Under the pieces are notes generated by a model. That model searched no databases. It was not told where the DNA came from and saw only the letters and a program-made list of their open reading frames with translations. The translations under genes were made by a program, and so were the position numbers. This document shows positions 1-12,959 of a DNA stretch of 64,000 nucleotides, in pieces. The stretch lies in contig CAJNOI010000053.1 in the NCBI GenBank assembly GCA_905250115.1, positions 401,947 to 465,946 of the forward strand. Reading direction: 5' to 3'. The DNA comes from Adineta steineri (taxonomy: Eukaryota > Rotifera > Eurotatoria > Adinetida > Adinetidae). How positions within the stretch are numbered: the stretch's first letter is position 1; every line of letters begins with the position of its first letter.

Positions 1-1966
1 GCAATGAAGATGTTTTTCAATTTTTTTAAAATATGAATTAAAAACGAAATTTTAGCATTGTGCCATCTAGTCCGATAATATGCAATTTTTGTACCTACTA
101 CTCTAATGCACCACATATGTAGAAGTGATACTCTGATTTATTCATAATAACTTTTCGCTAACGTCATTCCTAACAAGTCGATTCATTAACAGTTCTACTA
201 AACGTTTCACAATAGGAATCAGAACAGTTATTTACCACATGATTCATGATTATTTCAATTAGAAAATTTTCGTTTCACAAAGTATTATCTGGTAAATCAA
301 GTTTATATAATATTTTACAACTCTGATTCCGAAACAATCACAAGAAAATCTTTCACCTTTATCATAATATTTTACGAAGAAAGTGTCATCAGGATACTCT
401 GAAGAAATCATTACTTCATTCGGTCTCATTTATTTCTTTTTAGCCCATCAAGATTTCCAACTACAGCGATGCAAATCTTCGCAGTCATCTTGGGCGAGCG
501 CATCACAAGGAACATTTATTATTTCCATCCCAACGTATTCAAGCTATGTCAAACTTAAAATCAATCAAACCAGAAATGAAACGTGAACTTGACCAGGCCG
601 CAATCGACTGTATTATAACAGACGGTCGTCCATTCGGTGACTTCAGGCGTTGTGGTATGCTGAAATTTCTCAATAAAATTTGTTTCGGATAGTAAGTTAT
701 TTAGATTATTATGAATATTTATTTGAAGATGTCTCCTGTTGAGCATGATTGTTCCTAATCATATACAGGTTGCTAATGAACTAAAAATAATGTTTCAGTT
801 CAGTATTTATGTTTTGTAATTAGTATATCTGTTGATAAGATTACGAGAAAATCGTTGATTTTTATATTTTGTGTTTTAAATAACAAGTAGCGTTCATCGA
901 AACTCGATTCACCTGGCCCTAGACTGCCGCGGTCTGCATGCTGATATAACTATATTTAGATACGAATGAGAGTTAATCAAAATTAGTTTTGACGTTCGGC
1001 AGAAAATCAAATTGAATTTCTAGCTTATATAAAATCAAGCATTTCTAAAATTTTCATACTTGTAGAATGCAGAATAAAGTTTAAAAACGCTTTAGCTTTA
1101 TTAACTTCCATTTTATAGAAAGTAGGATTTCAAAAAAATACTACAGTGCAGATTTCTTTATCATTGTATATCAAAATTGATTTGGAACTCTTCTATCTAT
1201 ACGCACTATAGCAAGACTATTAAACTGACAAGCTTCTGAAAAATGTTTTGCAATAATGCAACAACTAAACTTTTAAAACTATCAAACTATAATGCGTATG
1301 TTTTTTAGCTTCTAATCCTGGATCTTATTTTATTGAGTTGTCGTACAAGACGTTTCGACGCATCATTGTTTTGTTCAAACATGCATTAGAAATATTTATC
1401 AATGATAATGAACGAGATGCTATATAAAAATAGGCGAACATTTTTTTCAAAGCATTATAATACTCTGTGTATAAGAACATTTCGTTTTTTTGTTATTAAT
1501 ATTATTTTCATCTTTATCCATATTCGAAGTAAAATTAGCGTTGCCACATTCTTTTAGTTTGTTCAATAAAATAATGATCTATATATAATTAAGAAATATT
1601 TTAAATATTTAAGTGTGCGCCCTTTTTTAACAAATAAATTAAATATTTTATATTAAATATTTTACTATTCAAATATTTGAGTTAGCGCCCTTTTCAACGG
1701 ATAAATTAAACATTTAAGTTCGCGCTCTTTCTAACAAATAAACTAAATATTATGCTACTCAAATAAAACGATAATAGCAAAGAAATATTATATTATAAGA
1801 AATATGCCTTAGTTACATGGTTATTTGCGCCCAAAAAAAAGGTCATTTGTGCCATGTTACCGACAAAAACAATACATGTAAAAAGATAACTCCCGCTTCT
1901 AGACCCTATCCTTTTCAGTCTAGGGAATAAATTTGTTAGAATTTAGTGTTAATTACTACTGTTTTA
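1..1966. other. AT-rich non-coding stretch with a short degenerate repeat
   Basis: I see no supportable gene. Short open frames at 383-586 and 561-746 overlap on opposite strands and have no recognisable motif. Between about 1611 and 1751 an AT-rich unit of roughly 35 bases, with a GCGCCCTTT or GCGCTCTTT core followed by AACAAATAAATTAAATATT-like sequence, recurs three times with drift. Confidence 0.6.
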
Positions 1967-4019
1967 GTCATGGGCTCGGAAGGAAGACAGTACGGCGCCA
2001 TTTAGGCATTTCATACCATGAGCACCGACAACAACTGAAAAATATACTTAATACAATTCCTTGGCTTGCAGTCACGGTAGACATATGGACGAAAAAAAAG
2101 AAATCATTTATTTGTTTAACTGGCCATGCATTTAATTATAAGTATGAAACTATTCCACTTGTCTTAGGTTTTAGGCAATTTAAGAAGTCACACACTTCGG
2201 AAAATACTAAAAAATACATTCGTTATGAATTTCAACGTTTAAATATTGAAGATAAAGTTTGTGCAATTGTTGGTGACAACGGCAGTGATGTCAAGAAGGC
2301 GTTAAATGAATTAATGCCCGGTAAACGATTTTCTTGCACAGCTCATCTACTCAATTTAGTAGTGAAAGTTGGTTTAGGATTATGGGACAAAGCAAAGAAA
2401 AAAAAAAGGTAAAATTATACATAACTTTTTCAATTATTGTAGTTCTCATATCATAAATATTTCAGTAATTTAAATAGTTCAGATATATTTTTCAAATGAC
2501 TTTGATGTATAAACTAGGATTAAATTACAGCATTTTGTTTGATGTGACATCAAAATATACGTTGACCTTAATATATAAATCTATGAAAAAAATATTTTCT
2601 AATATTGAAAAGATGTATTATTATCCATTGATTCTAACAAAAAGGTTGTATCAAAAGTTTTCATTCAAAACTTTCAACTCAGATAGCACCACCGATAGTG
2701 ATCAAGAAACAATATAGCGTAATAGTAGTAGAAGCTTTGTAGTTACTAGTGACTAATAGATAGATAAATAATCGCGCTAGTCAACTTTCATTTTGTTCAA
2801 AACGTTTGACTGCCTATTCAGCATTAAAATATTCTTTCGAAGTATGCAATAGCAGTTTTTATCTAAATTCATCTTTGTTATCTGGAATCATCTACAGTTA
2901 GAATTACAACTAATTTAAGATTGAATGTTTCTCACGATTAGTTTAATTTACTCTAACTGATGTTTGGTTCTAATATATTTGTGATATATCTGCGAAAAAT
3001 ACACAATCAATCTCGAAGACTTGAAGTGAAAATCTAATCTCACACTAGATTATATACATATATCATATTAGTTCATGTTATATAAAGCGTAACACTACAT
3101 ATGTCGCAGAATGATTTATTTTTCATATTAATTTGATTATCCGATGATTCGACTGTCTAAATCGAATCGAATTGAAAAATACATTGGTTAGACATTTCAG
3201 AGAAGACAACTAATACAGTTAACAAGATTATTAGTCGATCAATTCAGTCAGAAGTCTTTCCTAGTAGTACGTTATTAATATACAATTAAAAATTATTTTT
3301 ATTTTTATTTCAGTACTCAACAACTACACACAACAAGTGAAGTAGTTAATCGTAATCGCGAAGACGATGAATTATCATCAGATTCTGATTATGTTGACAT
3401 ACCTGATGAATTAGAAGATGAAGAGTATGATGAAGATGCACAAACAAATGGTCATTTATCTGGCAGTGATGATGGGTCGTATGATACCGGTAATTATGTT
3501 AATGAAGATGAAGACGATTGTGAATCAGATAACAACACTGATAATGAAGAACAAAATGATAATGATGATCAATTAATAGATTTACAAAATATTCGTGCAC
3601 AAACTCGACGATTGGTTGATCGAATATGTGATTGCATCAGCAACATTAATTCTGCACGTGCTATTATTGATTATGTTCAACGGCAAGAAAGAATTCATGA
3701 TCCACAAATAACATCTGAAGTTGTAACTGATATAGAAATTCGATGGAACACAACCTTTACAATGTTACATCGATTTATAGGTCATCAATCAATCATCGAT
3801 GATATCAACAGAAGACCATTCAAAATTCCAGACATTAGTCATAATCAACAACTAAAACTTGGTTCAAAGAAGTTTGAATTTACCAATGGCGATTGGAGTA
3901 AAATAAAAAATCTTTGTTCTGTACTGTGTCCATTTTTTAGTGCGACAACTGTTACTTTAGGAAAAAATATCCAACATCAGCGGTCGCTTATTCAGGTTAG
4001 CTATATCTTTGTGTATTAA
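1967..4019 (+). pseudogene. Decayed hAT-family transposase, two exons recognisable
   Basis: The first open block (to 2408) encodes the start of a hAT RNase H-like fold: VTVDIWTKK holds the first catalytic Asp, followed by AIVGDNGSDV and the CTAHLLNLVV signature. A GT donor at 2409 and a polypyrimidine-AG acceptor at 3311-3313 flank a 905-base intron. The phase is conserved (two bases plus one), which supports the join. The second exon (3314-3995) opens with a long Asp/Glu/Asn-rich stretch and continues with EIRWNTTFTMLHRF and a hAT-like helical region. It ends at a GT donor at 3996, and 4019 is simply the read-through stop. I find no BED zinc finger upstream and no intact C-terminal dimerisation region, so the copy is probably dead. 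Family assignment is by motif recognition. Confidence 0.7.
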
Positions 4020-4190
4020 CGAGAAAGTGTCGGATTTGAAAGAATTAATTGCATAAAAGCATAGGCACTTAAGTAAATAATGACTGTCATACATTACTTG
4101 ATTCTTTGCTAATATTAGGAGCTTAATTGAAAATTGTATATCTATAAAAAACAGATCTTAAGAAATATTTCTTTTTGAGTGCAGCTATAG

Positions 4191-4403
4191 TTGAGAACAG
4201 AAAAAGTCTCAATTTTTGAAAAATTTACAGCAATATTTCTTTTTATTATAGTTTCATATGCTTTACGTTTTTTTCTTATAAAACCAGACCCAAATCAATC
4301 ACCTGAGCTCAAGTTCATAAAACAATGTCTATTGAAAAAAATTGAATTTGTACTTCGGCGAAAAAATGGAACAACATCAAAAGAATCTCATGCATGTAAG
4401 TAA
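4191..4403 (+). pseudogene. Possible C-terminal scrap of the hAT transposase
   Basis: An open block without an ATG start encodes a segment reading KPDPNQSPELKFI followed by a basic helix. It loosely resembles the LDPR...LKFI region that precedes the dimerisation domain of hAT transposases. It lies just downstream of the hAT exons on the same strand. No phase-compatible splice join from the donor at 3996 was found. Weak assignment. Confidence 0.25.
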
Positions 4404-6567
4404 AAAATAAACGTATTTTTTATTTTTGTTCCATTCTCAACCTCATCTATTGAAATATGTGACTTGAAACTTGTATCAGTTGTCGTTGAATTTAAAAACA
4501 GTTTTTCTCTTCATTGACCAGGATTAAGTCTGAGTATTAACGAAAAAGACTTAATATTTCATAAATAGGACACTTGTATAATTGAGTTATATGCTAGATA
4601 ATTGAGATTTTGAAATTATTTTTCTGACTTTAATAGAGTTCAAATTCTTGAATTTGACAATATCGAGTAATTCAATAAAAAAACTACTTCTTAATGAGTA
4701 AAAGACTAGTTTTATGAGATTTTAAATTTTTTCTATGGATGAAATTCATATAAGAAGAATATCTTTAATGATTTCTACGAGCGTTTCAAACCAAAGAATA
4801 ATGTTTCATACAAACTACTGTCTTTTGCCTTAATATCACATGAATGTTCTCAATGTAAACGTTTATTTCGTGACTAATATCTATATATGTCCATATATTG
4901 AAGCCAATGTATTCTTAAAAACCAATTCAAACAACCTTCTCAGCTGTTGTAGAACTGCTATAACTTCTCTTTAAAGGTACTTTGATTTTATCAGTAATTA
5001 TACTCATTTTTGTATTTTAATCTAGAAAAACGATGTAAAATATATCGCATATAATAATGTAAAAAAAGCATTATATCAATCTGATTAGTTTCTAATATGA
5101 AATATTAATGAGCATCATATTTTCTTTATGTTTATAAAAGAAAATCCCCATTATAAGATTACAACCATGAATGAAATCATCAAGTTCACATAACTATAGG
5201 GCAATAACAGTACCAAAGCGTAAGTTAATAATTATCACAAACATGTATTACTCCTATTAAAACTGTTAATAAGCACATTTACGACATTTGTAATGCCACA
5301 GATCAATTACATTGAACTTATTGATAATTTATATTCTACTCTATGAATATCATGTTTATTTCTTGACAAATATTTATTCTCTCGTATTTTTTACTAATGT
5401 TGAAAATATAGTCAATTCGTGTACCGATAGCTACTGTACGAAGTAATGCAGCCAAAAATAAAGTTTCCGTATATGCTTATACTAACATCTATAAATTTAA
5501 CAATACAAATGTATGGTGACTAAAATAACGCAATTTTTTAGTCATACGTCATTGTTCTATATTACTCATGGATAGCTAAGAGAATCAAAAATATCTAAAC
5601 CACTGTTCTTAATATGAATGTTAATTAAATACATTTGTTGACGCATTTGATCCGAGATCCAGTAATCATCAAGATAATATTCCAATTAATCTTGATTGTA
5701 GCTTAAATACAGTATGTTTATTTGAATGCGAAAGTGTCACTCAAAAACGTTTGAACTAACATATTCACTTTTTTTTCAATTCAATATGAATGTTATTTAC
5801 TGTATTTTGATCTCATCTCTGATATTTTATGTCTTTGTAGTTTTTATTAAGATACATTCTCGACTGCCAATTCTGATTATTATATTTGTAGAACCACGTG
5901 ACATATATAAGAATACATGTGTTTCAGATTTTGACACAAAAGAAAATAATGGGATGCACTTCTGGAAGAAGATTTGTTTTAATTTATTATTTCGTAGAAT
6001 AATTCCAGTCTATATAATATAATATCTGTCACTTTTTAAAAGTCACAATCACTTACTCTTTTCGACAAATTAAACAGCTCACTTATTATGTTTTTTTTAT
6101 TATTTTCAATCGTATATTTATAATTATCTAAATTTTTACCTACGTCGTCTTATATATTTCCTTAGATCATATATGACAGTATTGAAAAGCTAAGATACAA
6201 CGTCTACTGCAGATTTAACAAATAATAGTATCGTTAGATATCATGCAAAATCGCATTGTTTAAAAAACTCCTCAGTATTACTTAAATTCTCATTTTTTAA
6301 ATAGTAATTTTCCTATCTTTTTGATAAGTATTTTATTGATTTCGATGTGATGTATCACGTAAATGTTTAAAACTAATGATATATTTGGAATCAGCGCAAA
6401 AAACTGAGTTGAATAGACTATATTTCAAGAACCATTGTCAACATTTTTTTTCTTCAAAAAAACGAGGCCCTAGTCCCCTCAAAGTTCACTGTTATAACAG
6501 GTATTACATGAACGTCGATTTGCTCATGAGAAAATTCACCATTAAATAATATATAATTATTATCCAC
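4404..6567. other. AT-rich stretch without recognisable genes
   Basis: No motif-bearing frame was seen on either strand. The open frame at 5726-6022 encodes a hydrophobic, Phe/Ile-rich peptide of the kind AT-rich DNA gives by chance. No tRNA, array or clear transposon end was noticed. Confidence 0.5.
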
Positions 6568-6710
6568 CCGTTAATCCATTAATTAACTGTAAATTAACGG
6601 TTAAATGAAACCCGTTAATTTTAGTAGTAACGGTTAACGGAATCCGTTAACGTTAATATTAACGGTTAACGGATTTCGTTAATTAACACCCGTTAACTAA
6701 GTCCCGTTAA
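6568..6710. repeat. CCGTTAA/TTAACGG repeat block
   Basis: About 140 bases are built from CCGTTAA, GGTTAACGG and their complements, in both orientations, so the block is partly self-complementary (for example around 6630-6690). It sits immediately upstream of the 5'-truncated Helentron frame and may be part of that element's boundary or a separate simple repeat. Confidence 0.75.
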
Positions 6711-6748
6711 ATAAAATGGTCCACCCCTAGTCAGAACTTCTTGTCATA

Positions 6749-9010
6749 TTGACTAAAGTGTTAGAAAATAAAGTAATAACATTAGAGCAAGCACTAAATT
6801 TGAGCTACGAGAAGAGATGCGAATTGATAAGACAAGATCCGGTAACATGTGTTCGCTATTTTGAACATAAATTAAAATGTTTATGGGAAATATTATCAGC
6901 TCCTTGTGGTCCATTTCAAGGATATGAACTAGTTGATAAATATGTCAGAACTGAATTTCAAGTTCGTGGTTCACCACATGTTCATGCTTTATTGTGGTTA
7001 AAGAATGTTCCAAAATATGACAAAAATAATCCTGAATCAATTGAAAGATGTGTAGAATTTATTGATAAATTGATTTCGGTTAGTTCTCAGCCAACGGAAT
7101 TTTCTGAAGAACTTATTAGTTTACAACGTCATAAGCACTCACATACTTGTAAACAACATGTAAACGGTTGTATAATATGTCGTTTTGGTATTTCATATTT
7201 TCCGATGAGTAAAACGATGATATTAGAACCATTTAGTAATGATGAAAAGCTCTCTAAAAAAGAACGTGACGAGATAAGTAAGAGTAGACAAAATGTAAAA
7301 GAAGAGCTCGACAGAATATCAAAAGATAAAGATACTTCATTAACTTTTGAAGAATTTTTGACAAAAATTAATATGAATGAAGAACAGTATATTAAAATGA
7401 TTCGAGCTGGATTGAAAAAGGCGAAAGTATTCTTAAAACGTGCTTCAAATGAGACCCGAATCAATGGATACAATCCAATGATAATGTCATTGCATAGAGC
7501 AAATATGGACATTCAATATATTCTTGATCCTTATGCATGCTTAAAGTACTGTGTTGAATATATTAACAAATCTGAAAATGGAATGTCTAAGCTTCTAAGG
7601 GAAGCATTGAACGAGTTAAAAAAAGGCAATCACACAGTCAAAGAACGTCTTAGAGTTATTGCAAATAAGTTTTTGAATTCAAGTGAAATTTCAGCACAAG
7701 AAGCTGTTTATCATATTTTAAGTATTCCACTTTCTGTCAGTAGCAGGAGTACTGTATTTATTAATACAAATAGACCCGAAAATAGAATTTCTATGCTAAA
7801 ATCAGATGAAATTCTTCAGAAACTGGAGCCTGATTCAAAAGATGTTTTTGTTGAAGGTTTAATTGACATATACATTAATAAACCAGACGAAATGAAAGAT
7901 GTTTGTTTGGCTGATTTTGCTTCCTTGTATAATGTGTCAAAGAGAAAAACAGATAATGCTCCAGTTGCAGAAAATTCTGATGATGAGGATGCTACTGAAA
8001 ATGAAAATAATGAAAAACTTGCTGCTTTCCGAATGAAAAATGGAAAAGGTTGGATCAAAAAAAGAACAAAGAAAAAAATAATAAGATATAGATACTTTAA
8101 GTTACACCAAGATCCTGAAAACTACTACAGAGAGCAGTTGATGCTATTTTTACCATGGAGTAATGAAGAAGAAGATCTTCTTTCTATAAAGCATGAAGAG
8201 ACATTTGAATTACATAAAGATATAATTCAACAGAAAAGATCTGAATATGTTCATCGTGAAGCCAGTGAATTTGAGAAAGCTTTTGAAGAGCATATGGAAA
8301 GAGAAGATGAGAATGATATTGAGGATACAAATATTGAATATGATCAAGATAAGAATGAATTCCTCATTTATGAAATAGAAAACAATGAAGGCGATATCTT
8401 TGTTGAAATTGGACTAAAGACCCAAACTGAAAAAGTTGAGAATTTTAATGTTCCTAAAGTAATACCAGATACAGAATATCAGCAAATGATGAGAAGTCTC
8501 AATAATAATCAAAGAAGATACACATTGAATGTGATGAATTTGATAAAAAATGGAGATAAGCAATTTTTTCATTTTATTAATGGTGGTGCAGGCGTTGGGA
8601 AAAGTACTTTGATCAAAGCAATATATCAGTCGGTACTGAGATTTTATAATTCTCTTCCTGGATGTAATCCAGAAACTATTCGTACTGCACTCTGTGCGCC
8701 AACTGGTAAAGCTGTAGCACTAATTGATGGAATGACTTTACATTCATTTTTAAGTTTACCAGTTAATCAATGCAAACATAAACTCGTTCAATTAAATAGT
8801 GATATTTCGAATAGAATAGGAGTGAAATTGAAAGACTTGCAATTATTAATAATTGACGAAATATCAATGGTTGGTTTTACAATGTTTCAACACATCGATG
8901 CACGTTTGCAGCAAATAATGAGAACAAAAAAGCCATTTGGTGGAATATCAGTCATGGTTTTAGGTGATTTCAATCAATTAAGACCAGTTGGGGATAAATA
9001 CATATTCTAG
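6749..9010 (+). pseudogene. Helentron Rep (HUH) and N-terminal half of PIF1-like helicase
   Basis: Rolling-circle replication initiator fused to a helicase. RTEFQVRGSPHVHALLW holds the HUH metal-binding motif (HVH). LDPYACLKYCVEYINK carries the paired tyrosines expected of the Helitron Y2 nuclease. A charged linker follows (roughly residues 380-560). Then comes NGGAGVGKST (Walker A) and LLIIDEISM (Walker B), with LGDFNQLRPV after it, as in PIF1/RecD helicases. The frame stops at TAG 9008-9010 in the middle of the helicase and resumes in the same frame, so this is a nonsense mutation rather than a domain end. The first residues correspond to an internal part of the Helitron Rep domain, so the N-terminus is missing. 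Confidence 0.85.
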
Positions 9011-10495
9011 TTTAATAATTCATATAATGCTTTAGTGGATAGTTCATTATGGTCATTATTTGAATTGTTCGAATTGACAGAAATAATGAGACAAAAGGAT
9101 GATAAAACTTTTGCCATTGCATTAACTAATTTAGCTAAAGGAACGATGACAGCTGAAGATATTCATCTGTTACAGTCACGAATTGTTTCAACTGAAAATT
9201 TAGAAACCATTGGAGATGCAATAAGAATATTTAGAAGTAATGCTGAAGTTGATGCATATAATAGAATAGTATTGTCTAAGCTCAATACCGAAGGTGCAAT
9301 CGCTAATGCTTATGATTATTGTGTTGGAGATGGACTTCTATCAATAAGAGAAAAAGTTCTAAATAATGTAAAGAATCTGAAAACAACTGAAACGTACGGT
9401 TTACCACTTGAAATTGATTTGAAAGTGGGCGCTAAGTATATGATGACAGTGAATATTGATATTGAAGATGGATTAGTAAATGGTGCTTGTGGAAAATTGA
9501 TAGCGATTGATTATGGAAAACTTCAAAAGACAAATGAGAGAGTACCATGTCGATTATGGATTAAATTTAGTGAGGAAAAGACTGGAAGAAAAGCTAGAGC
9601 TAACTTTCACAACGTAATGCGAAATAGAAATATTGATCTCAGTCTCACACCAGTTGAACCAGTAGTACGACAAATAAATACAAGATCAACTAATTTCAAA
9701 GTAGAACGTAAACAGTTTCCTTTAGTTCCTTGTGAAGCTATGACTATATATAAAAGTCAAGGTGGTACTTATGAAAAAGTCGTTGTCAATCTAAAGAAAG
9801 GGATGACAAGATCTGAATTATATGTCTCTTGTAGTCGTGCAACAAAATCAATTGGTTTATATTTAATTGGCGATTTTGTTCCACCAAAACCACCTGAACC
9901 TAAAGATGCAGTAGCGATGATGTTTAAAAATATGAGATCTGAACGAATGCTCAAATTTTCACTTGAATTTCCTGAAGAATCTCAAGAAGAAAGATTTTTC
10001 GTGATGTTTCATAATGTACAATCGTTGAATAAACATATTTTCGATGTCAGATCTGACAAAACATTTTTATCTGCTTCCATGATAAGTCTTGTTGAAACAT
10101 GGACAAAACCTAGTGACTCATTGGAGATTGAAGGTTTTAAAATAATTCACAGACGTGATTGCAATGATATACGAAAACCATTCGGTCAAATTACTTATTT
10201 AAAAAATGATTTGAAATATGAAAATATCACCGAAAAATATGAATATTCAGGCAAAAACCATATTGAATATTCCTCAATAAAAATTGATGATATTTGTATT
10301 ATTTCCGTTTACAATTCACCAAATTCATCATTTGCGGTCTTAAAGCGACATATGAAAGAAGTTATAACTATTTCAAAACGATTTTGTGAAGACCTAATTG
10401 TCGTTGGTGATTTTGATATAAATTTGAAAGTCAAAACCAATAACAAATTTATTGAATATATGAAATCATTCGGATTTAATTTGATAAATAAATAA
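9011..10495 (+). pseudogene. Helentron PIF1-like helicase C-terminal half plus EEP-like endonuclease segment
   Basis: This continues the upstream frame directly after the TAG stop; the first ATG-type start in the block is near 9035. LFELTEIMRQKDD matches the helicase region after motif III. CEAMTIYKSQGGTYEKVVV and ELYVSCSRATK match PIF1 motifs V and VI. From about 10000 the protein changes to an endonuclease/exonuclease/phosphatase-like segment (MFHNVQSLNKH, ISLVETW, LIVVGDFDINL), the AP-endonuclease-like module found in Helentrons. A second in-frame TAA at 10493-10495 cuts this domain before its C-terminal block, which is visible downstream in the same frame. Confidence 0.8.
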
Positions 10496-11602
10496 AATAA
10501 AAGCTCAACTAATGCTAAAACTCAGATTGACTATTGCTTTACTAATGTGAAAGGCTTAAAGTCTGATTATTTTGAAAGTCTTACAAGTTTTCATAAACCA
10601 ATATGGATAAGAAAACATGAAGTTTTGACTAAGTTTCATTTTGATGAAACCGAAGACATTCATACAAATACACTTTTCAATATCGATGATGCTATACTTG
10701 ATGATCAATCTGACGTGATGGAAGTCGACGAGGAATTCTCTTTCGATCATCATGAAACAGTCGATAAAAACGAACAAATTGACTTAGACATGTCTTTTCA
10801 ATTGGAAGATCTTAAAGTGAATGATCCATCTGATATGATGGAAATTGAAGAACAATCTTTTTCCGAAGACTACAAAATCATTGATTCAAAGTTAAGAAAG
10901 ATTCTAAATCACTTTCTTTGTGCACTTGAGTTTGATAATATTACAGATTCTAATCAAATTTCAAGTCAAACTCAAATAATCAATGACTTGATTAAAAAAT
11001 TACCATTTATAACCATATATAATAGAGACAAATCCGTTCGGTTAATATCAGCAGAATATCCTGTTCAAGCGTTCGATTCAGTTTATGCTAGAACTCGCAC
11101 GACTGCAGATGGCAATTGTTTATATAGTTCTCTTTCTATATTGCATATAGGATCTGAAAAACTAACTCATTCGATGAGATTGTGGGCAGTCAATGCAATG
11201 CTGAATAATAGCGATTATTTCCAAAGACTTTGTACAATATTGTGGTATTCATTTGAGGAACAGTTGATACGAACTGCTACGAATACAAAATGGGGTGGAG
11301 AAGTTCAAGTTCAGGCGCTTTCTATGGCTCTCTCTCATTCTATCTATTCATATACGAAGTTTATTAGCGATCCAAAACGTACACAATATATTCCATCGAC
11401 CATTAGTCTACAGGAATTGATCGATCGATTTAATAAAGGGTCAGCAGGTGGTCATCTAAAATATACAGGATACAAATCCGATAGGAATAAACTAGGATTT
11501 TGTGTTTACTACAATGGTATTCATTATGATGCTCTTTTACCTTTTCGAAATAATCCTCAACAGTTTGTACCGCACTTTGATATAATTAACATGAGTTTAT
11601 AA
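10496..11602 (+). pseudogene. Helentron C-terminal part: end of EEP domain plus OTU cysteine protease-like domain
   Basis: Reading on in the same frame after the TAA, TQIDYCFTN completes the endonuclease-like domain. An acidic linker follows (about 10630-10880). Then comes an OTU-type deubiquitinase-like domain: TADGNCLYSSLS carries the Asp/Cys active-site motif, and the closing IHYDALLPF supplies the catalytic His. OTU domains fused to Helentron proteins are known from other animals. The block ends at a normal stop at 11600-11602. It could be translated separately only from a GTG near 10547 or a later ATG, so I treat it as part of the broken polyprotein. Confidence 0.75.
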
Positions 11603-11699
11603 AAAGAATCACGACTCTGCTAAAGTAAAGAAGTTTTTATTTATGCGAATGCATAAAACCTCCGGAACTAACTCCTCGCCGCGTCCTACGGGACAAAAG

Positions 11700-12235
11700 G
11701 AGGGCATCCGCAGGGCCTAAGGGGCAGTTCCTTAGTGCGCTCAAGGATGAATTTTTTTAGACAGATTGATCAAAATCAATGTATCGTGAACTTCACTCTT
11801 CGAGTGCATAAAAATAACGGACACTCTATGGAGAACAAACGAATATCACACGGACACACTATTATGATATATGACTTTTTCATGGTTTTTCGTAAGTGTG
11901 ATATTGAAGACATGTCGAACACAGCATATTATCCCCTATTACTTTACATAATTTTATAGCTCTTGACAAGTTCTATCTACTCTAAAAAAAGTGTTCTTGA
12001 TAATATGAAAAACAAACAAATATCGCGCTGCCATATTGTTAACATATGTGAATTTTCTATAGTTTACCTATCTTGTCATATAGGGGCAACCTTGAGAGCA
12101 ATCCATTTATTCCTATAATTTAGTACCATGTTTTAGCCCATGAAATTCTCTACTGAATGGTATATAATACATGGGGTTTCATTCGTAAACAGCACTAAAT
12201 TATTTTTTCCAAAAAAAAAAATATAAAAAAATCAT
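11700..12235. repeat. Repeat A, first copy of a ~530-base direct repeat
   Basis: Starts near CCGCAGGGCCTAAGG, includes a short CTAAGG/CCTTAG stem, and ends in ATTTTTTCC plus an A-run. It is repeated downstream at about 12958-13510 with point changes and small indels. Both copies contain GTGCGCTCAAxGATGAATTTTT, AGACAGATTGATCAAAATCAAT and AGCCCATGAAATTCTCTA blocks. No coding content; the open frames at 11735-11959 and 12942-13244 are shadows of this repeat. Confidence 0.8.
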
Positions 12236-12448
12236 AGGGAAATATCAGTATTTTTGCAATAACTCGGGAATGGCCCAGCCAATTAGGCTCATCTTCGAAC
12301 TCGACCGAGATCTAGATAAGACTAAACTGTGCACAAAATTTCAGCTCAATCGGACTATTCTTTCAAACGTTATCGAATAAACGGACGGCCGGCCGGCCAC
12401 ACTGACCGATTCTAGAAGTGTACTCACTTTTTGAGTACACAAAAATGA
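12226..12448. repeat. Repeat C copy 1 with a terminal 9-bp hairpin
   Basis: The shared core includes ATAACTCGGGAATGG, TTCGAACTCGACCGAGAT, AAACTGTG and a GGACGGCCGGCCGG tract. It closes with a perfect hairpin at 12418-12440: GTGTACTCA, loop CTTTT, TGAGTACAC. The same unit occurs at 12746-12959 and 14152-14360. The hairpin close to one end resembles the 3' end of Helitron-type elements. Confidence 0.8.
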
Positions 12449-12745
12449 AAAAAAATCATCAAGGTCCTAAAAAATTGAATTTTGTGGTGCAAAAAAAAGT
12501 AGGATGCCGAAGAGCTAGGAGGCTAATATTTTTACCATATAGTTAGGGCACTAAGGGCTTCAATCGCTGAAAGTTTCAGCTTGATCGGAGAAGGTCACTG
12601 TAAATGTGGGAGATTCCTGGTGGAACTACCCATATATATGTATGTTGTATGTGTCATCTATATGATACAAGAGAAAGAAAAAATAAATGTGGAAACTTCG
12701 GATTGTATCCGAGAGTTATGTGTACTGCAAAAAGTGTATATGGAA

Positions 12746-12959
12746 ATCATAGGGAAATATTAGTATTTTTGTAATAACTCGGAAATGCTCCATACAATTA
12801 GGCTCAACTTCGAACTCGACCGAGATCTTTATGAGTCTAAACTGTGTAGAAAATTTCATCGATATCTGACTCTCCTTCCGTAAGGTATCGTGTAAACGGC
12901 TGGCTGAACACACTGATCAATTCTAGTAATGTACTCACTTTTTGAGTACACTAAAAAGA
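12746..12959. repeat. Repeat C copy 2 with a terminal hairpin
   Basis: Second copy of the hairpin-ended unit. The hairpin is at 12930-12950 with an 8-bp stem TGTACTCA/TGAGTACA and the same CTTTT loop. It abuts the start of repeat A copy 2, so the order A-C-C-A-...-C suggests stacked insertions of related non-autonomous elements. Confidence 0.8.

Larger units (their letters stand above)
6749..12440 (+). mobile_element. Helentron-type Helitron, probably 5'-truncated and inactive
   Basis: One reading frame runs from 6749 to 11602 with only two in-frame stops (9008-9010 and 10493-10495). In order it encodes an HUH Rep domain, a PIF1-like helicase, an endonuclease/exonuclease/phosphatase-like segment and an OTU protease-like domain, the combination typical of Helentrons. 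No N-terminal part precedes the Rep region, so the 5' end looks lost. The 3' limit is inferred: the first 9-bp hairpin at 12418-12440 resembles a Helitron 3' hairpin, but no terminus has been proven. Confidence 0.6.

Noticed and set aside
5726..6022. 98-codon hydrophobic frame
   Set aside because: AT-rich composition gives Phe/Ile/Tyr-rich peptides by chance; no motif and no gene context.
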